Positions 34,101-42,105 of a DNA stretch of 64,000 nt are shown piece after piece (position 1 is the first letter of the stretch; every line of letters begins with the position of its first letter). Both the position numbers and the translations under genes were made by a program. The DNA is from Haloarcula japonica DSM 6131 (GTDB lineage Archaea > Halobacteriota > Halobacteria > Halobacteriales > Haloarculaceae). The notes beneath the pieces are model-generated. The model did not search any database. It saw nothing but the letters and a program-made list of their open reading frames with translations, and was not told the origin of the DNA. The DNA lies in assembly GCF_000336635.1 (NCBI RefSeq), contig NZ_AOLY01000040.1, forward strand, positions 25,543 to 89,542, given 5' to 3'.

Positions 34101-35819
34101 ATGCAAGTCAGAATTTCAGGCGACGCAACCGAATCGGAAGCACAGGCCATTGCCGAGGCGCTGGCGACACACTTCGAGGACGACGTTACTATCGTCGTCG
34201 ACAGCGGCGAAGCGGTCGGCAGCGCGACCTACAACGGCAATGGACGGGACGAATCCCCAGAACAGGTCGACGACAACCTCGGCCCGACCGAACGCGAGGA
34301 GAAGCTACGCAAGGAGATCGAAGAGATCCTCGAAGGCGGGCCGGAAAAATATAAAAAGCAGTTGCCCGAGGAAGGCAAGCTGTTCGTCCGGGACCGTATC
34401 GACCTGTGGTTCGGCGACGATTTCCTGTTTGAGGACGGGAGGTTTGCGGAGTTCGACGCCGACGACCAACTCCCGGCTGATGGGCTCATCACGGGGGCCG
34501 CGGAGTTCGAGGGCCGTGATCTGCATTTCATGGCCAACGATTACACGGTCAAACGCGGTAGCATGGCCGCGAAGGGCGTCGAGAAGTTCCTCCGGATGCA
34601 ACAGCGGGCGCTGAAAACAGGCCGTCCGGTGCTGTATCTGATGGACTCCTCGGGCGGCCGTATCGACCAGCAGACGGGCTTTTTCGCCAACCGCGAGGGT
34701 ATCGGGAAGTTTTACTACAACCACTCGATGCTCTCTGGGCGTGTCCCGCAGATCTGTGTATTGTACGGTCCCTGTATCGCCGGCGCGGCGTACACGCCGG
34801 TGTTCGCGGATTTCACCGTTATGGTTCGAGATATGAGTGCAATGGCCATCGCCAGCCCCCGGATGGTCGAAATGGTCACCGGCGAAGAGATCAGCCTCGA
34901 AGAGCTCGGTGGCCCCGACGTACACGCACAGCACTCCGGGAGTGCGGACCTCATTGCCGACGACGAGGAACACGCCCGTGAACTCGTCGCGAAACTCATC
35001 GGCTATCTGCCCGACAACGCCGACGAGGACCCACCGCAGACCAGCAGGACGGCCCCGAAGCGTTCGCCGGAGGGTATCGATTCTGTTGTGCCAGAAAAGC
35101 CTAACAAGGGCTATGATATGTTCGACGTGATCGAGCGGGTCGTCGATGCCGGATCGACGCTCGAACTCCGGCCCGAGTACGGCAAGGAGATCATCACGTC
35201 GTTTGCCCGGATAGACGGCCGTCCGGTCGGGGTCATCGCCAACCAGCCAGCCCAGCGAGCAGGGGCCATCTTCCCGGACGCGGCGGAGAAAGCCGCCCAG
35301 TTCATCTGGACCTGTGACGCCTACAACATCCCGCTGTTGTATCTCTGCGATACGCCGGGGTTCATGGCTGGCTCAGGCGTCGAGAAGGAGGGCATCCTCG
35401 AACAGGGCAAGAAGATGATCTACGCCACGTCTTCGGCGACAGTGCCCAAGCAGTCCGTCGTGGTCAGGAAGGCCTACGGCGCTGGCATCTACGCGATGTC
35501 CGGTCCCGCGTACGACCCCGAGTCGACAATCGGCCTTCCGAGCGGGGAAATCGCAATCATGGGCCCCGAAGCAGCAATCAACGCCGTCTACGCACGCAAA
35601 CTCTCCGAAATCGATGACGAGGACGAACGACAGCAAAAAGAGCAAGAACTCCGCGAGGCCTATCGCGAGGATATCGACATTCATCGAATGGCCAGCGAAG
35701 TCGTCGTCGACGACATCGTCCCGCCGAGCGACCTCAGAACGGAACTGGTGAACCGGTTCGCGTTCTACGAGACCGTCGAGAAAGACCTCCCGGACAAGAA
35801 ACACGGAACCATCCTCTGA
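34101..35819 (+). CDS. Acyl-CoA carboxylase beta subunit (carboxyltransferase) with N-terminal extension
   Basis: This 572-residue crotonase-fold carboxyltransferase has both halves of the family: an N-half with LMDSSGGRIDQQTGFF and CIAGAAYTP, and a C-half with LCDTPGFMAGSGVEKEG and GAGIYAMSGPAYDP. It moves CO2 from biotin to an acyl-CoA. Before the usual N terminus there are about 60 extra residues (MQVRISGDATESEAQAIAEA and following) that look like the small epsilon/PccX subunit found as a separate gene in some haloarchaeal carboxylases. It follows the alpha subunit by two bases and precedes a MaoC hydratase by three. Substrate is inferred from the operon only. Confidence 0.87.
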   Translation: MQVRISGDATESEAQAIAEALATHFEDDVTIVVDSGEAVGSATYNGNGRDESPEQVDDNLGPTEREEKLRKEIEEILEGGPEKYKKQLPEEGKLFVRDRIDLWFGDDFLFEDGRFAEFDADDQLPADGLITGAAEFEGRDLHFMANDYTVKRGSMAAKGVEKFLRMQQRALKTGRPVLYLMDSSGGRIDQQTGFFANREGIGKFYYNHSMLSGRVPQICVLYGPCIAGAAYTPVFADFTVMVRDMSAMAIASPRMVEMVTGEEISLEELGGPDVHAQHSGSADLIADDEEHARELVAKLIGYLPDNADEDPPQTSRTAPKRSPEGIDSVVPEKPNKGYDMFDVIERVVDAGSTLELRPEYGKEIITSFARIDGRPVGVIANQPAQRAGAIFPDAAEKAAQFIWTCDAYNIPLLYLCDTPGFMAGSGVEKEGILEQGKKMIYATSSATVPKQSVVVRKAYGAGIYAMSGPAYDPESTIGLPSGEIAIMGPEAAINAVYARKLSEIDDEDERQQKEQELREAYREDIDIHRMASEVVVDDIVPPSDLRTELVNRFAFYETVEKDLPDKKHGTIL

Positions 35820-35822
35820 GCT

Positions 35823-36287
35823 ATGACAGGACTATACTACGAGGAGTTCGAGGTCGGCGAAACCATCGAACACGAGAAGCGCCGCACGATCAGCGAGCGC
35901 GACAACCAGCAGTTCTGCGATATGACGATGAACCAGCAACCGTTGCATCTCGACGCCGAGTTCGCGGCTGAGACGGAGTTCGGTGAGCGACTGGTCAACG
36001 GACTCTACACGATGAGTTTAGCTGTCGGACTAACCATCCCGGAGACGACCGATGGCACTATCGTCGCGAACCTCTCATACGACAGTGTCGAGCATCCGAA
36101 CCCGGTGTTTCACGGCGATACGATCCGCGTACAGTCGACTGTGACCGACAAACGTGAGACCAGTGACGGTGACCGCGGCATCGTCACGATGCACGTCGAG
36201 GTGTTCAAACTCACAGATGCGGACGAGGTCCTCGTCTGTGAGTTCGACCGCACCGTGCTGTCACTGAGACGCGATCACGACGACTGA
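35823..36287 (+). CDS. MaoC-family hot-dog hydratase/dehydratase
   Basis: This 154-residue protein has the hot-dog fold hydratase pattern DNQQFCDMTMNQQPLHLDAE with the Asp/His region of MaoC-type hydratases, then FGERLVNGLYTMSLAVG and HPNPVFHGDTI. MaoC hydratases add water to enoyl-CoA, often with R-stereochemistry; some act on mesaconyl-CoA. Its position after carboxylase subunits and before a convergent CoA-ester lyase suggests that it hydrates the carboxylated enoyl-CoA. Three bases separate it from the carboxyltransferase gene. Confidence 0.82.
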   Translation: MTGLYYEEFEVGETIEHEKRRTISERDNQQFCDMTMNQQPLHLDAEFAAETEFGERLVNGLYTMSLAVGLTIPETTDGTIVANLSYDSVEHPNPVFHGDTIRVQSTVTDKRETSDGDRGIVTMHVEVFKLTDADEVLVCEFDRTVLSLRRDHDD

Positions 36288-36327
36288 GGCGGGACTGATC
36301 GGCGACCAAACCGCAAATCGGAGTCAT

Positions 36328-37050
36328 CTATTCTGGGACACCGATGACCCATCGCCATCGTTGCTCGAACGTCCCATCGAGAGAGCCGAGAAGTTCGCGG
36401 GCTCGTCGAACTCGTTTTTCCGTATCGAGCTTCGGATAGAGCCGTGCGGCCATCGCAGGAATCGCGTGGAACAGCCGGATATTTTCGGCAGTCGTCGAAA
36501 ACTTCCACGTACCTGTCGACGTCGAGAACTCACCAGCGACGGCTTCTTCGACAGCCGATGTGTCAGTCGGAGAGCGTGATTCGCGCTCGAACTGTTCGAA
36601 CACGTCCGTGCCGTCAGGCCGGAACCAGCCAAGCGGTGCGACGGCCCCGATCACGCCGTCCGCTCGGAGGACTTTGGCGGCTTCCCGTACTGCAGTCGCT
36701 GGCTCAGGGACCAGAAAGAGCGAGGCGGTGAACGCGATGGCATCGACCGACTGATCTCTGAGCGGGAGGTGGTCGAAATCGGCCTGCAACCGGGCAGTGG
36801 AGTCGATTTTACGCAACATCTCGCGACTGATGTCGAGCGCAATGGTATCCGCTGTTGTTTCAGCGAACACGCGCGTGCTCACACCTGTTCCTGCGCCCGC
36901 ATCGAGTACTGTCCCGAGTCCCCCGTCAGTGCGAGCGGTCATCTCGGCGGCGAGCAGCCGTGCGAGTGAGGTGAACCGATTGGTCCGCCGCTCGTAGGTC
37001 GTGTAGGCGTCGACGCTGGCATCGAAGTTCTGCCGGACGACGGCTTTCAT
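36328..37050 (-). CDS. Class I SAM-dependent methyltransferase
   Basis: This is a 240-residue protein if started at the second ATG (MKAVVRQNFD); the first ATG adds four residues. The SAM-binding motif VLDAGAGTGVSTRVF lies at about 47-61, followed by the acidic residue in ALDIS and the later ADFDHLPLRDQSVDAI. This resembles UbiE/BioC-like small-molecule methyltransferases. It lies alone on the minus strand, convergent with the MaoC gene and 42 bases after the CoA-lyase stop codon side. The substrate is unknown. Confidence 0.78.
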   Translation of the reverse strand: MKAVVRQNFDASVDAYTTYERRTNRFTSLARLLAAEMTARTDGGLGTVLDAGAGTGVSTRVFAETTADTIALDISREMLRKIDSTARLQADFDHLPLRDQSVDAIAFTASLFLVPEPATAVREAAKVLRADGVIGAVAPLGWFRPDGTDVFEQFERESRSPTDTSAVEEAVAGEFSTSTGTWKFSTTAENIRLFHAIPAMAARLYPKLDTEKRVRRARELLGSLDGTFEQRWRWVIGVPE

Positions 37051-37092
37051 ACACGACAGCACTGGCAGGTCCCGGATAGGTGTTGCCGTTGG

Positions 37093-37926
37093 CTACCGCT
37101 GACCGGCCTCGCGAGCACGTTCGAGGACACGCTCCGCCTGTGCGATAAGCGGTGCATCGATCATTTCTCCGTCAACCTCGAACACCCCAGCATTTGTTTC
37201 TTCGTCGGCCGCAACGATGCGTTCGGCCCATGCGATGTCCTCGTCACTGGGGGTGAACGCGTCGTTGATGACCGCGACCTGCTCCGGATGGATCGCCATC
37301 TTCCCGTCGTACCCGAGTTGGGCAGCGAACTCGGTGGCGTCATGGAGGCCATCCAGATCACCGTAGTCGGGGTAGATCGTGTCGATTGCGTCGATTCCCG
37401 CGGCGCTGGCCGCAACGACGACCCGCTGGCGTGCATAGAGCACCTCCCGTCCCTCGCTGGTGCGACTCGCACCGATGTCGGCCGCGAGGTCTTCGGCCCC
37501 GAACAGGAGCGCATCGGTGGAATCGGCGGCTGCAATCTCAGCCGCGTTGAGGACGCCAGCGGCCGATTCGACCAGCGCAAGCACCGGGAGGTCCGCGCTA
37601 TATTCGTCGAGAAGCCGTTCCAGTGCTGATATGTCGTCGGCCGAACTGGCCTTCGGGAGCATCACACTGTCGGGAGTGGTGTCTGTCAGTATCGCAGCGA
37701 GGTCGGCTGTGGCACTTACTCCTACTGGGTTGATACGAACGCAGATGTGGCTGTTCGAGCTGACAGTCGAGAGTACCAACTGAACCGACTCACGCGCCTG
37801 TTCTTTATCCGCCGGTGCAACCGCATCTTCGAGATCGAAGACGACGACATCAGCGTCGCCGTCGGCTGCTTTCCGCATCAACTCCGCATTGTCACCCGGT
37901 GCGAACAAAACACTGCGACGAACCAT
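37093..37926 (-). CDS. HpcH/HpaI-family CoA-ester lyase (CitE-like)
   Basis: This 277-residue protein starts at the ATG before VRRSVLFAPGDN; a longer frame to 38106 adds unlikely residues. The CitE/malyl-CoA lyase motifs are clear: LFAPGDN for CoA, VVVFDLEDAVAP with metal/substrate acidic residues, RINPVG, and LLFGAEDLAADIG with the catalytic Glu/Asp. Such enzymes split or form malyl-, citramalyl-, methylmalyl- or related 3-hydroxyacyl-CoA, releasing acetyl-CoA or propionyl-CoA. Together with ligase, dehydrogenase, carboxylase and hydratase encoded nearby, it could supply the final C-C cleavage of the pathway. Direction and substrate are inferred. Confidence 0.85.
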   Translation of the reverse strand: MVRRSVLFAPGDNAELMRKAADGDADVVVFDLEDAVAPADKEQARESVQLVLSTVSSNSHICVRINPVGVSATADLAAILTDTTPDSVMLPKASSADDISALERLLDEYSADLPVLALVESAAGVLNAAEIAAADSTDALLFGAEDLAADIGASRTSEGREVLYARQRVVVAASAAGIDAIDTIYPDYGDLDGLHDATEFAAQLGYDGKMAIHPEQVAVINDAFTPSDEDIAWAERIVAADEETNAGVFEVDGEMIDAPLIAQAERVLERAREAGQR

Positions 37927-38109
37927 AACCGTCTCTTCACCCCCCGGAAGTAAGATCGTAGGGGATAGACGGCCGGTCATACACAGGGTGACCGTGCGTC
38001 TGGCGACCTGTTCGCCTGTCGCAGTCAGCACGATGCTTCTCGAATCAGCGATCGGTGCCACAAATCCAGCTACTCCGGTGGGTCTGCTGCACAGCACAAA
38101 CAGCATGGA

Positions 38110-38120
38110 TTTTTTATCAT
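38110..38120 (+). promoter_or_regulatory. TATA element of the amidohydrolase gene
   Basis: TTTTTTATCAT centred about 26 bases before the GTG at 38141, which sets a leaderless start for the downstream gene. Confidence 0.6.
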
Positions 38121-38140
38121 ACTGGGTAAAATCTCCCTCT

Positions 38141-39016
38141 GTGACAACTGACCTCCCTGGTGTTGCCGAGAAGCAACTGTTCGATACGCACGCCCATCAG
38201 CCGACCAGTGAGTTCCTCCACGACGCCGGCGGCGAAATGATGCAAGACGCCGCCGACCGGTTCGGCACTGATCTTGAGACGTGGGACTACGACGAAATGA
38301 TCGCGGAATACCACGAGGCGGGCGTCGGTGGCGCTGTCCTGCTTGGCTGGGATGCGGAGACGAACACCGGGAACCCACCCGTCCCAAACGACTACGTCGC
38401 CGAGGTTCGGGACGAGTATTCCGACTTCTTCGTCGGGTTCGGGAGCGTCGACCCGCTGAAAGACGACTGCGTGCAGGAGGCGATCCGGTGCGTCGAGGAT
38501 CTGGACCTTTCGGGGTTCAAGTTCCAGCAGATCGCACAGGGCTTTGACCCTTCGGACGAACGCCACAACCATCTGTGGAGTACCATCGAAGACCTCGGCG
38601 TCCCCGTTGTCTTCCACGGCGGGAACTCGACACTGGGGGCCTGCAGTGCTGGCGGCCGTGGCCTGAAAGTCAAGTACGGCAACCCGATGCTTATCGACGA
38701 CGTGGCTGCTACACATCCGGACCTCGACATTCTCATCGCCCACCCCGCCTTCCCCTGGGAGAAAGAGCAGTTGGCGATCTGCCAGCAGAAGGGCAACGTG
38801 TACATGGATCTCTCCGGCTGGGTACCGAAGTACATCGACGACCAGGTACTCCACTACGCCGGAACCGTTCTCAAAGACAAGGTGATGTTCGGCACCGATT
38901 ATCCGATGATTGACCCCGAAACGTGGCTTGAATCCTTTGCTCGCGACACTGACTTTGATACGGACGTCCAGCGGAAGATCCTGTTCGAAAACGCCCAGGA
39001 CTTTTTCGACCGCTAG
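38141..39016 (+). CDS. Amidohydrolase-2 family metal-dependent hydrolase/decarboxylase
   Basis: This 291-residue TIM-barrel enzyme starts at GTG 38141, 26 bases after a TATA element; upstream in-frame ATGs fall inside the divergent gene. The motif LFDTHAHQPTSEF gives the HxH metal pair. VVFHGGNS and LIAHPAFPW supply further His ligands, and VMFGTDYPMIDP holds the conserved Asp. This is the amidohydrolase-2 group, which includes ACMSD, gamma-resorcylate decarboxylase and other aromatic-acid decarboxylases as well as lactonases. Its setting in an aromatic and acyl-CoA catabolic region suits a decarboxylase or hydrolase of ring-derived acids. It converges on, and overlaps by four bases, the PaaG-like gene. 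Confidence 0.8.
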   Translation: MTTDLPGVAEKQLFDTHAHQPTSEFLHDAGGEMMQDAADRFGTDLETWDYDEMIAEYHEAGVGGAVLLGWDAETNTGNPPVPNDYVAEVRDEYSDFFVGFGSVDPLKDDCVQEAIRCVEDLDLSGFKFQQIAQGFDPSDERHNHLWSTIEDLGVPVVFHGGNSTLGACSAGGRGLKVKYGNPMLIDDVAATHPDLDILIAHPAFPWEKEQLAICQQKGNVYMDLSGWVPKYIDDQVLHYAGTVLKDKVMFGTDYPMIDPETWLESFARDTDFDTDVQRKILFENAQDFFDR

Positions 39017-39774
39017 TCGAAGTCTGGGGTTCGTCCGTCCAGAAACGCCTCGACACCACGCGAATGAGCGGGCGTATCGTACGCCAGTGACTGGATGCGT
39101 GCTTCTCGACGCAGCCCGGTTTCTAGAGGCTGGCCGATGTTGTCGTGAATCGCTTCCTTCGCCAGCCCGAGGTTCGCCGTCGGCTGTGCCCGAAGCGTTT
39201 CGAGCAGGTCAGCTGTCCGCGCATCAAGCTTGGCCGGTTCCACAGCCTCGTTGATCAGATCCATTTCGGCGGCACTCTCGGCGTCGATCAGTTTCCCGGT
39301 GAACGCGAGCTCTTTGGTTTTCCTGAGTCCGATGAGCCGGGGCAGTATAGCGGTTGCGCCCATGTCCGGGACGAGACCGACGCTGATGAACGACGCACCG
39401 AACCGGGCGGACGTGGCGGCGTACGCGAAATCAGCGACAGCCACGAGCGACAGCCCGGCACCGACTGCATCGCCGTTGACTTTCGCGACGACAGGCACTG
39501 GGGCTGAGAGGATATTACTGGCCACCTGACCCAGCGTTGTTCGGACCCGCTCGTAGGCTTCCGTTGCCGATTCCTCACGCTCGCTCATCGCCTCGATATC
39601 TCCGCCGGCACTGAACGTATCACCGTCGCCAGTCAGGACTACGGCATCGTGTGTCGTCGGGTCGAGGTCAGCGAGCGCATCAGCTAGCTCAGTAGCGACC
39701 GCTTCCGTCATCGCGTTTTTCACATCGGGACGGTCAAATACGATTCGTCGAACAGCGCCGTCTTCAACGCGCAT
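39013..39774 (-). CDS. paaG: Enoyl-CoA hydratase/isomerase, PaaG-like
   Basis: This 253-residue crotonase-fold protein has the oxyanion-hole segments FSAGGDIEAM (about 57-66) and VNGDAVGAGLSLV. Near residue 130 it reads SVGLVPDMGATAILPR. The GLVPDxG form, with Asp at this site, is characteristic of PaaG, the isomerase that turns ring-1,2-epoxyphenylacetyl-CoA into oxepin-CoA and shifts double bonds later. The paaABCD genes begin about 860 bases away, across one regulator gene. The last four bases overlap the convergent amidohydrolase gene. The crotonase call is certain; the PaaG role is likely but not proven. Confidence 0.75.
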   Translation of the reverse strand: MRVEDGAVRRIVFDRPDVKNAMTEAVATELADALADLDPTTHDAVVLTGDGDTFSAGGDIEAMSEREESATEAYERVRTTLGQVASNILSAPVPVVAKVNGDAVGAGLSLVAVADFAYAATSARFGASFISVGLVPDMGATAILPRLIGLRKTKELAFTGKLIDAESAAEMDLINEAVEPAKLDARTADLLETLRAQPTANLGLAKEAIHDNIGQPLETGLRREARIQSLAYDTPAHSRGVEAFLDGRTPDFD

Positions 39775-39867
39775 GGTCGTACTCAGACGCGCGGGTACTT
39801 TACTCTCCGTCGTCGCTCGAACGGTCGTCGTCGTTACTCACCGCTGTCACTTGGAAGGCCTTCACCG

Positions 39868-40542
39868 CTACTCTCCACCATCGCCCAGACGGCCGTCGCC
39901 GACGCCGCCAAACAACTGTGTGAACAACGAGTGCTGTGCGCGGTGGAGTCGTTCGAGGAACGCAGACTTACTGATACCGAGTTCGGCAGCGACTTCGCTA
40001 GCAGTAGTCTGTCGTGGGACGACAAAGTAGCCCATCTCGACTGCGTACCGGAGACTTTCCTCCTGTGCCGGCGTCAGGTCCCACTGCTGTGCGATAGACG
40101 CGTCTTCTGTTGCACGCAGTGCGTACACCCGTTGTAGCTTCACGCCGACGGTTTCACCGGCCGTCTCCATGACCGTCTGAAGAATTTCGTGGCCCACCAC
40201 AGCGCCAGTCAAAATCGCGTTTCCGTCCCGATACGTCAGCGATTCCACCATGAAACCTGCGCTGATGAGTTTGTGGACGACACACTGCTGAAGCGACAGA
40301 CACCGGTAGTTGTACCGGCCCTCGGTAACTGATTGGTAGAGATATCGGATCCGGTCGTCCTCATCGAGGTAGTCTATAAGATCGTCACTTGCCTGTGCAC
40401 TGAACCGTAGCAACACGTTACGGTCATCCCGGAGGAGTGGCGGGGCCGCCTCGATGGGTGTCCCGGTGGCACTGCTCGCATCTGCCAGTGGGCAGTCGTC
40501 ACCCTCGATGCGAAATTCGACCATCAGACACTCCTCTATCAT
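39868..40542 (-). CDS. Bat-type HTH-10 transcriptional regulator of the paa region
   Basis: This 224-residue protein is of the bacterio-opsin-activator type common in haloarchaea. An N-terminal alpha/beta sensory part (about 1-160) is followed by a C-terminal HTH_10 domain: LTPAQEESLRYAVEMGYF then TASEVAAELGISKSAFLERL. The ATG at 40542 lies about 28 bases after a TATA element (minus strand, 40567-40574), supporting this start over a later ATG at codon 7. It is transcribed away from paaA across an 88-base gap, so control of the phenylacetate genes is the natural inference. No ligand-binding domain of known type is visible. Confidence 0.8.
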   Translation of the reverse strand: MIEECLMVEFRIEGDDCPLADASSATGTPIEAAPPLLRDDRNVLLRFSAQASDDLIDYLDEDDRIRYLYQSVTEGRYNYRCLSLQQCVVHKLISAGFMVESLTYRDGNAILTGAVVGHEILQTVMETAGETVGVKLQRVYALRATEDASIAQQWDLTPAQEESLRYAVEMGYFVVPRQTTASEVAAELGISKSAFLERLHRAQHSLFTQLFGGVGDGRLGDGGE

Positions 40543-40630
40543 TGCCTCGTATATGTGCGAATATCCTTATAAAACCCGTCTATATAGGGGCAAATTAGTA
40601 AGAACATTCCTCACGATTTATGAGACACAT
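40543..40630. promoter_or_regulatory. Divergent promoter between the Bat-type regulator and paaA
   Basis: An AT-rich gap of 88 bases holds a minus-strand TATA (TTTTATAA, complement of 40567-40574) for the regulator. For paaA two plus-strand candidates exist, TCTATATAGG at 40579-40588 and TTAGTAAG at 40595-40602. No Shine-Dalgarno sequence precedes paaA, so the nearer element with a short leader is favoured. Confidence 0.5.
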
Positions 40631-41572
40631 ATGAACGTCGACGAAGTCAAAGCTCGCGCTGGACCCCGGGAATTCAGCCCGAAAGACGACCTTCCTGAGG
40701 AGTATCGGAAGGCAGCCACGCGGATGCTTGAATTCCACGCCAACAGCGAGATCATGGGGGCGTACCTCGAACGGCCCTTCATCAGAAAAGCCCCAAGTAT
40801 CGAGCGAAAGATGGCCTTCAGCGCGAAGGTGCAGGACGAAATTGGACACGGACAGATGCTCTATCGAGCGGCGGAGTCGCTCGGGATCAAGACCCGCGAC
40901 GAGATGCTCGACGATCTGGCAAACGGGGACGGGAAGTTCCTGAACTGCTTCCATTACCCGATGGAGAGCTACGTCGAGACGCCGATGATTGCCTTCTTTG
41001 TCGACGGGGCCGCGATGCGCCGCCAGGCGACGCTGAAAAAGTCCAGTTGGGAACCGTACGCCCACGCGATGGACAAGATCTGCTTCGAAGAGGGGATGCA
41101 CGTCAAACATGGCGAGTCGATCCTCCGTGAACTGATGAACGGGTCCCAGAAAGAACAGCGCATGACCCAGGAGGCCTTCGAGGAGTGGTGGCCCCGAATC
41201 CTGCAGTTCTTCGGCCCGACCGACGACCAGAGCACCCATCACGACTTCGCCGCGGAAGTCGGGCTGAAGACGTGTACGAACGACGAGCTTCGGAACGCGT
41301 TCCTCAACACGTACATCCCGAAGGCGAAAAAGTACGGGCTGGAGATGCCCGACGAGCCACGCATCCGGGACAACGGTGACGGGACCTATGAGGTCGTCGA
41401 GGACGACCTCGACTGGGACGAGTTCTTCACTGTCTCGCAGAACGAATACGACGGCAGTATCGAGCAGATTACCGGTCGCCGGCAGGCTCAAGAAGCGGTT
41501 CAGTGGGTTCGGGACATGATGGACGACCAAACGACGACGAACAGCGGCCCGCAGACACAGGCAGCGGACTGA
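40631..41572 (+). CDS. paaA: Phenylacetyl-CoA 1,2-epoxidase catalytic subunit PaaA
   Basis: This 313-residue protein starts at the ATG before NVDEVKARAG; a longer frame runs back into the regulator gene. It has the ferritin-like di-iron pattern of PaaA: a Glu in EFHANSEIMGAYLE, then VQDEIGHGQML (DExxH) and, later, CFEEGMHVKHGESIL (EExxH). PaaA with PaaC, PaaB and PaaD adds one oxygen atom to the ring of phenylacetyl-CoA. PaaB, PaaC and PaaD follow in the usual order with short gaps. The call is strong. Confidence 0.95.
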   Translation: MNVDEVKARAGPREFSPKDDLPEEYRKAATRMLEFHANSEIMGAYLERPFIRKAPSIERKMAFSAKVQDEIGHGQMLYRAAESLGIKTRDEMLDDLANGDGKFLNCFHYPMESYVETPMIAFFVDGAAMRRQATLKKSSWEPYAHAMDKICFEEGMHVKHGESILRELMNGSQKEQRMTQEAFEEWWPRILQFFGPTDDQSTHHDFAAEVGLKTCTNDELRNAFLNTYIPKAKKYGLEMPDEPRIRDNGDGTYEVVEDDLDWDEFFTVSQNEYDGSIEQITGRRQAQEAVQWVRDMMDDQTTTNSGPQTQAAD

Positions 41573-41577
41573 GAACG

Positions 41578-42105
41578 ATGATCTGGGAAGTATTCCGACA
41601 ACAGAGTCCGGACGTGGATTTCGTTCACTGCCGGGACGTCCACGCACCCGACCGAGAGATGGCGAAGCAGTTCTCGGTCATCCAGCACGGACGGCGGAAG
41701 CCGACCCACGCGCTCTGGGTTGCCCCGCAGGAGAAAATCACGCAGGTCGATCCCGACGCAGAGCGCCGTGACGAGACTGGAAACGGTCCCGAGAAACCGT
41801 GGGCCGTCTTCCGGCAGGACAAGCCTGGGGGGTATCACACGCACTGCGGTGATATCGAAGCCGCTAGCACTGCCGGGGCAGAACAGGCAGCGATTGCGAC
41901 GTTCACTGACGACGATCCCAACAGTCTCTGGGTCGTCCAGCACCAGTACATCGGCGAAGTCACCGAGGACGACGTGAGCTTCGGTGGCACGACCAACAAG
42001 TCCTACCGGTTCGCACAGACGTACAACGTCGACCCGGCTGCTGAGGAGGTCGAAGCCTCCGAGTCCGAACAGATAGAAGCAGAGAAACAGCGAGGTGAGA
42101 TATAA
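41578..42105 (+). CDS. paaB: Phenylacetyl-CoA epoxidase subunit PaaB
   Basis: This 175-residue protein starts at the ATG before IWEVFRQQSP, five bases after the paaA stop. The N-terminal half (IWEVFRQQ, AKQFSVIQHGRRKPTHALWV) matches PaaB, the small subunit that bridges PaaAC heterodimers in the epoxidase. It is longer than bacterial PaaB (about 95 residues): a second, similar segment from about residue 75 (KPWAVFRQDKPGGYHTHCGD) suggests an internal duplication of the PaaB fold, followed by an acidic tail. Its stop overlaps the paaC start. Confidence 0.9.
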   Translation: MIWEVFRQQSPDVDFVHCRDVHAPDREMAKQFSVIQHGRRKPTHALWVAPQEKITQVDPDAERRDETGNGPEKPWAVFRQDKPGGYHTHCGDIEAASTAGAEQAAIATFTDDDPNSLWVVQHQYIGEVTEDDVSFGGTTNKSYRFAQTYNVDPAAEEVEASESEQIEAEKQRGEI

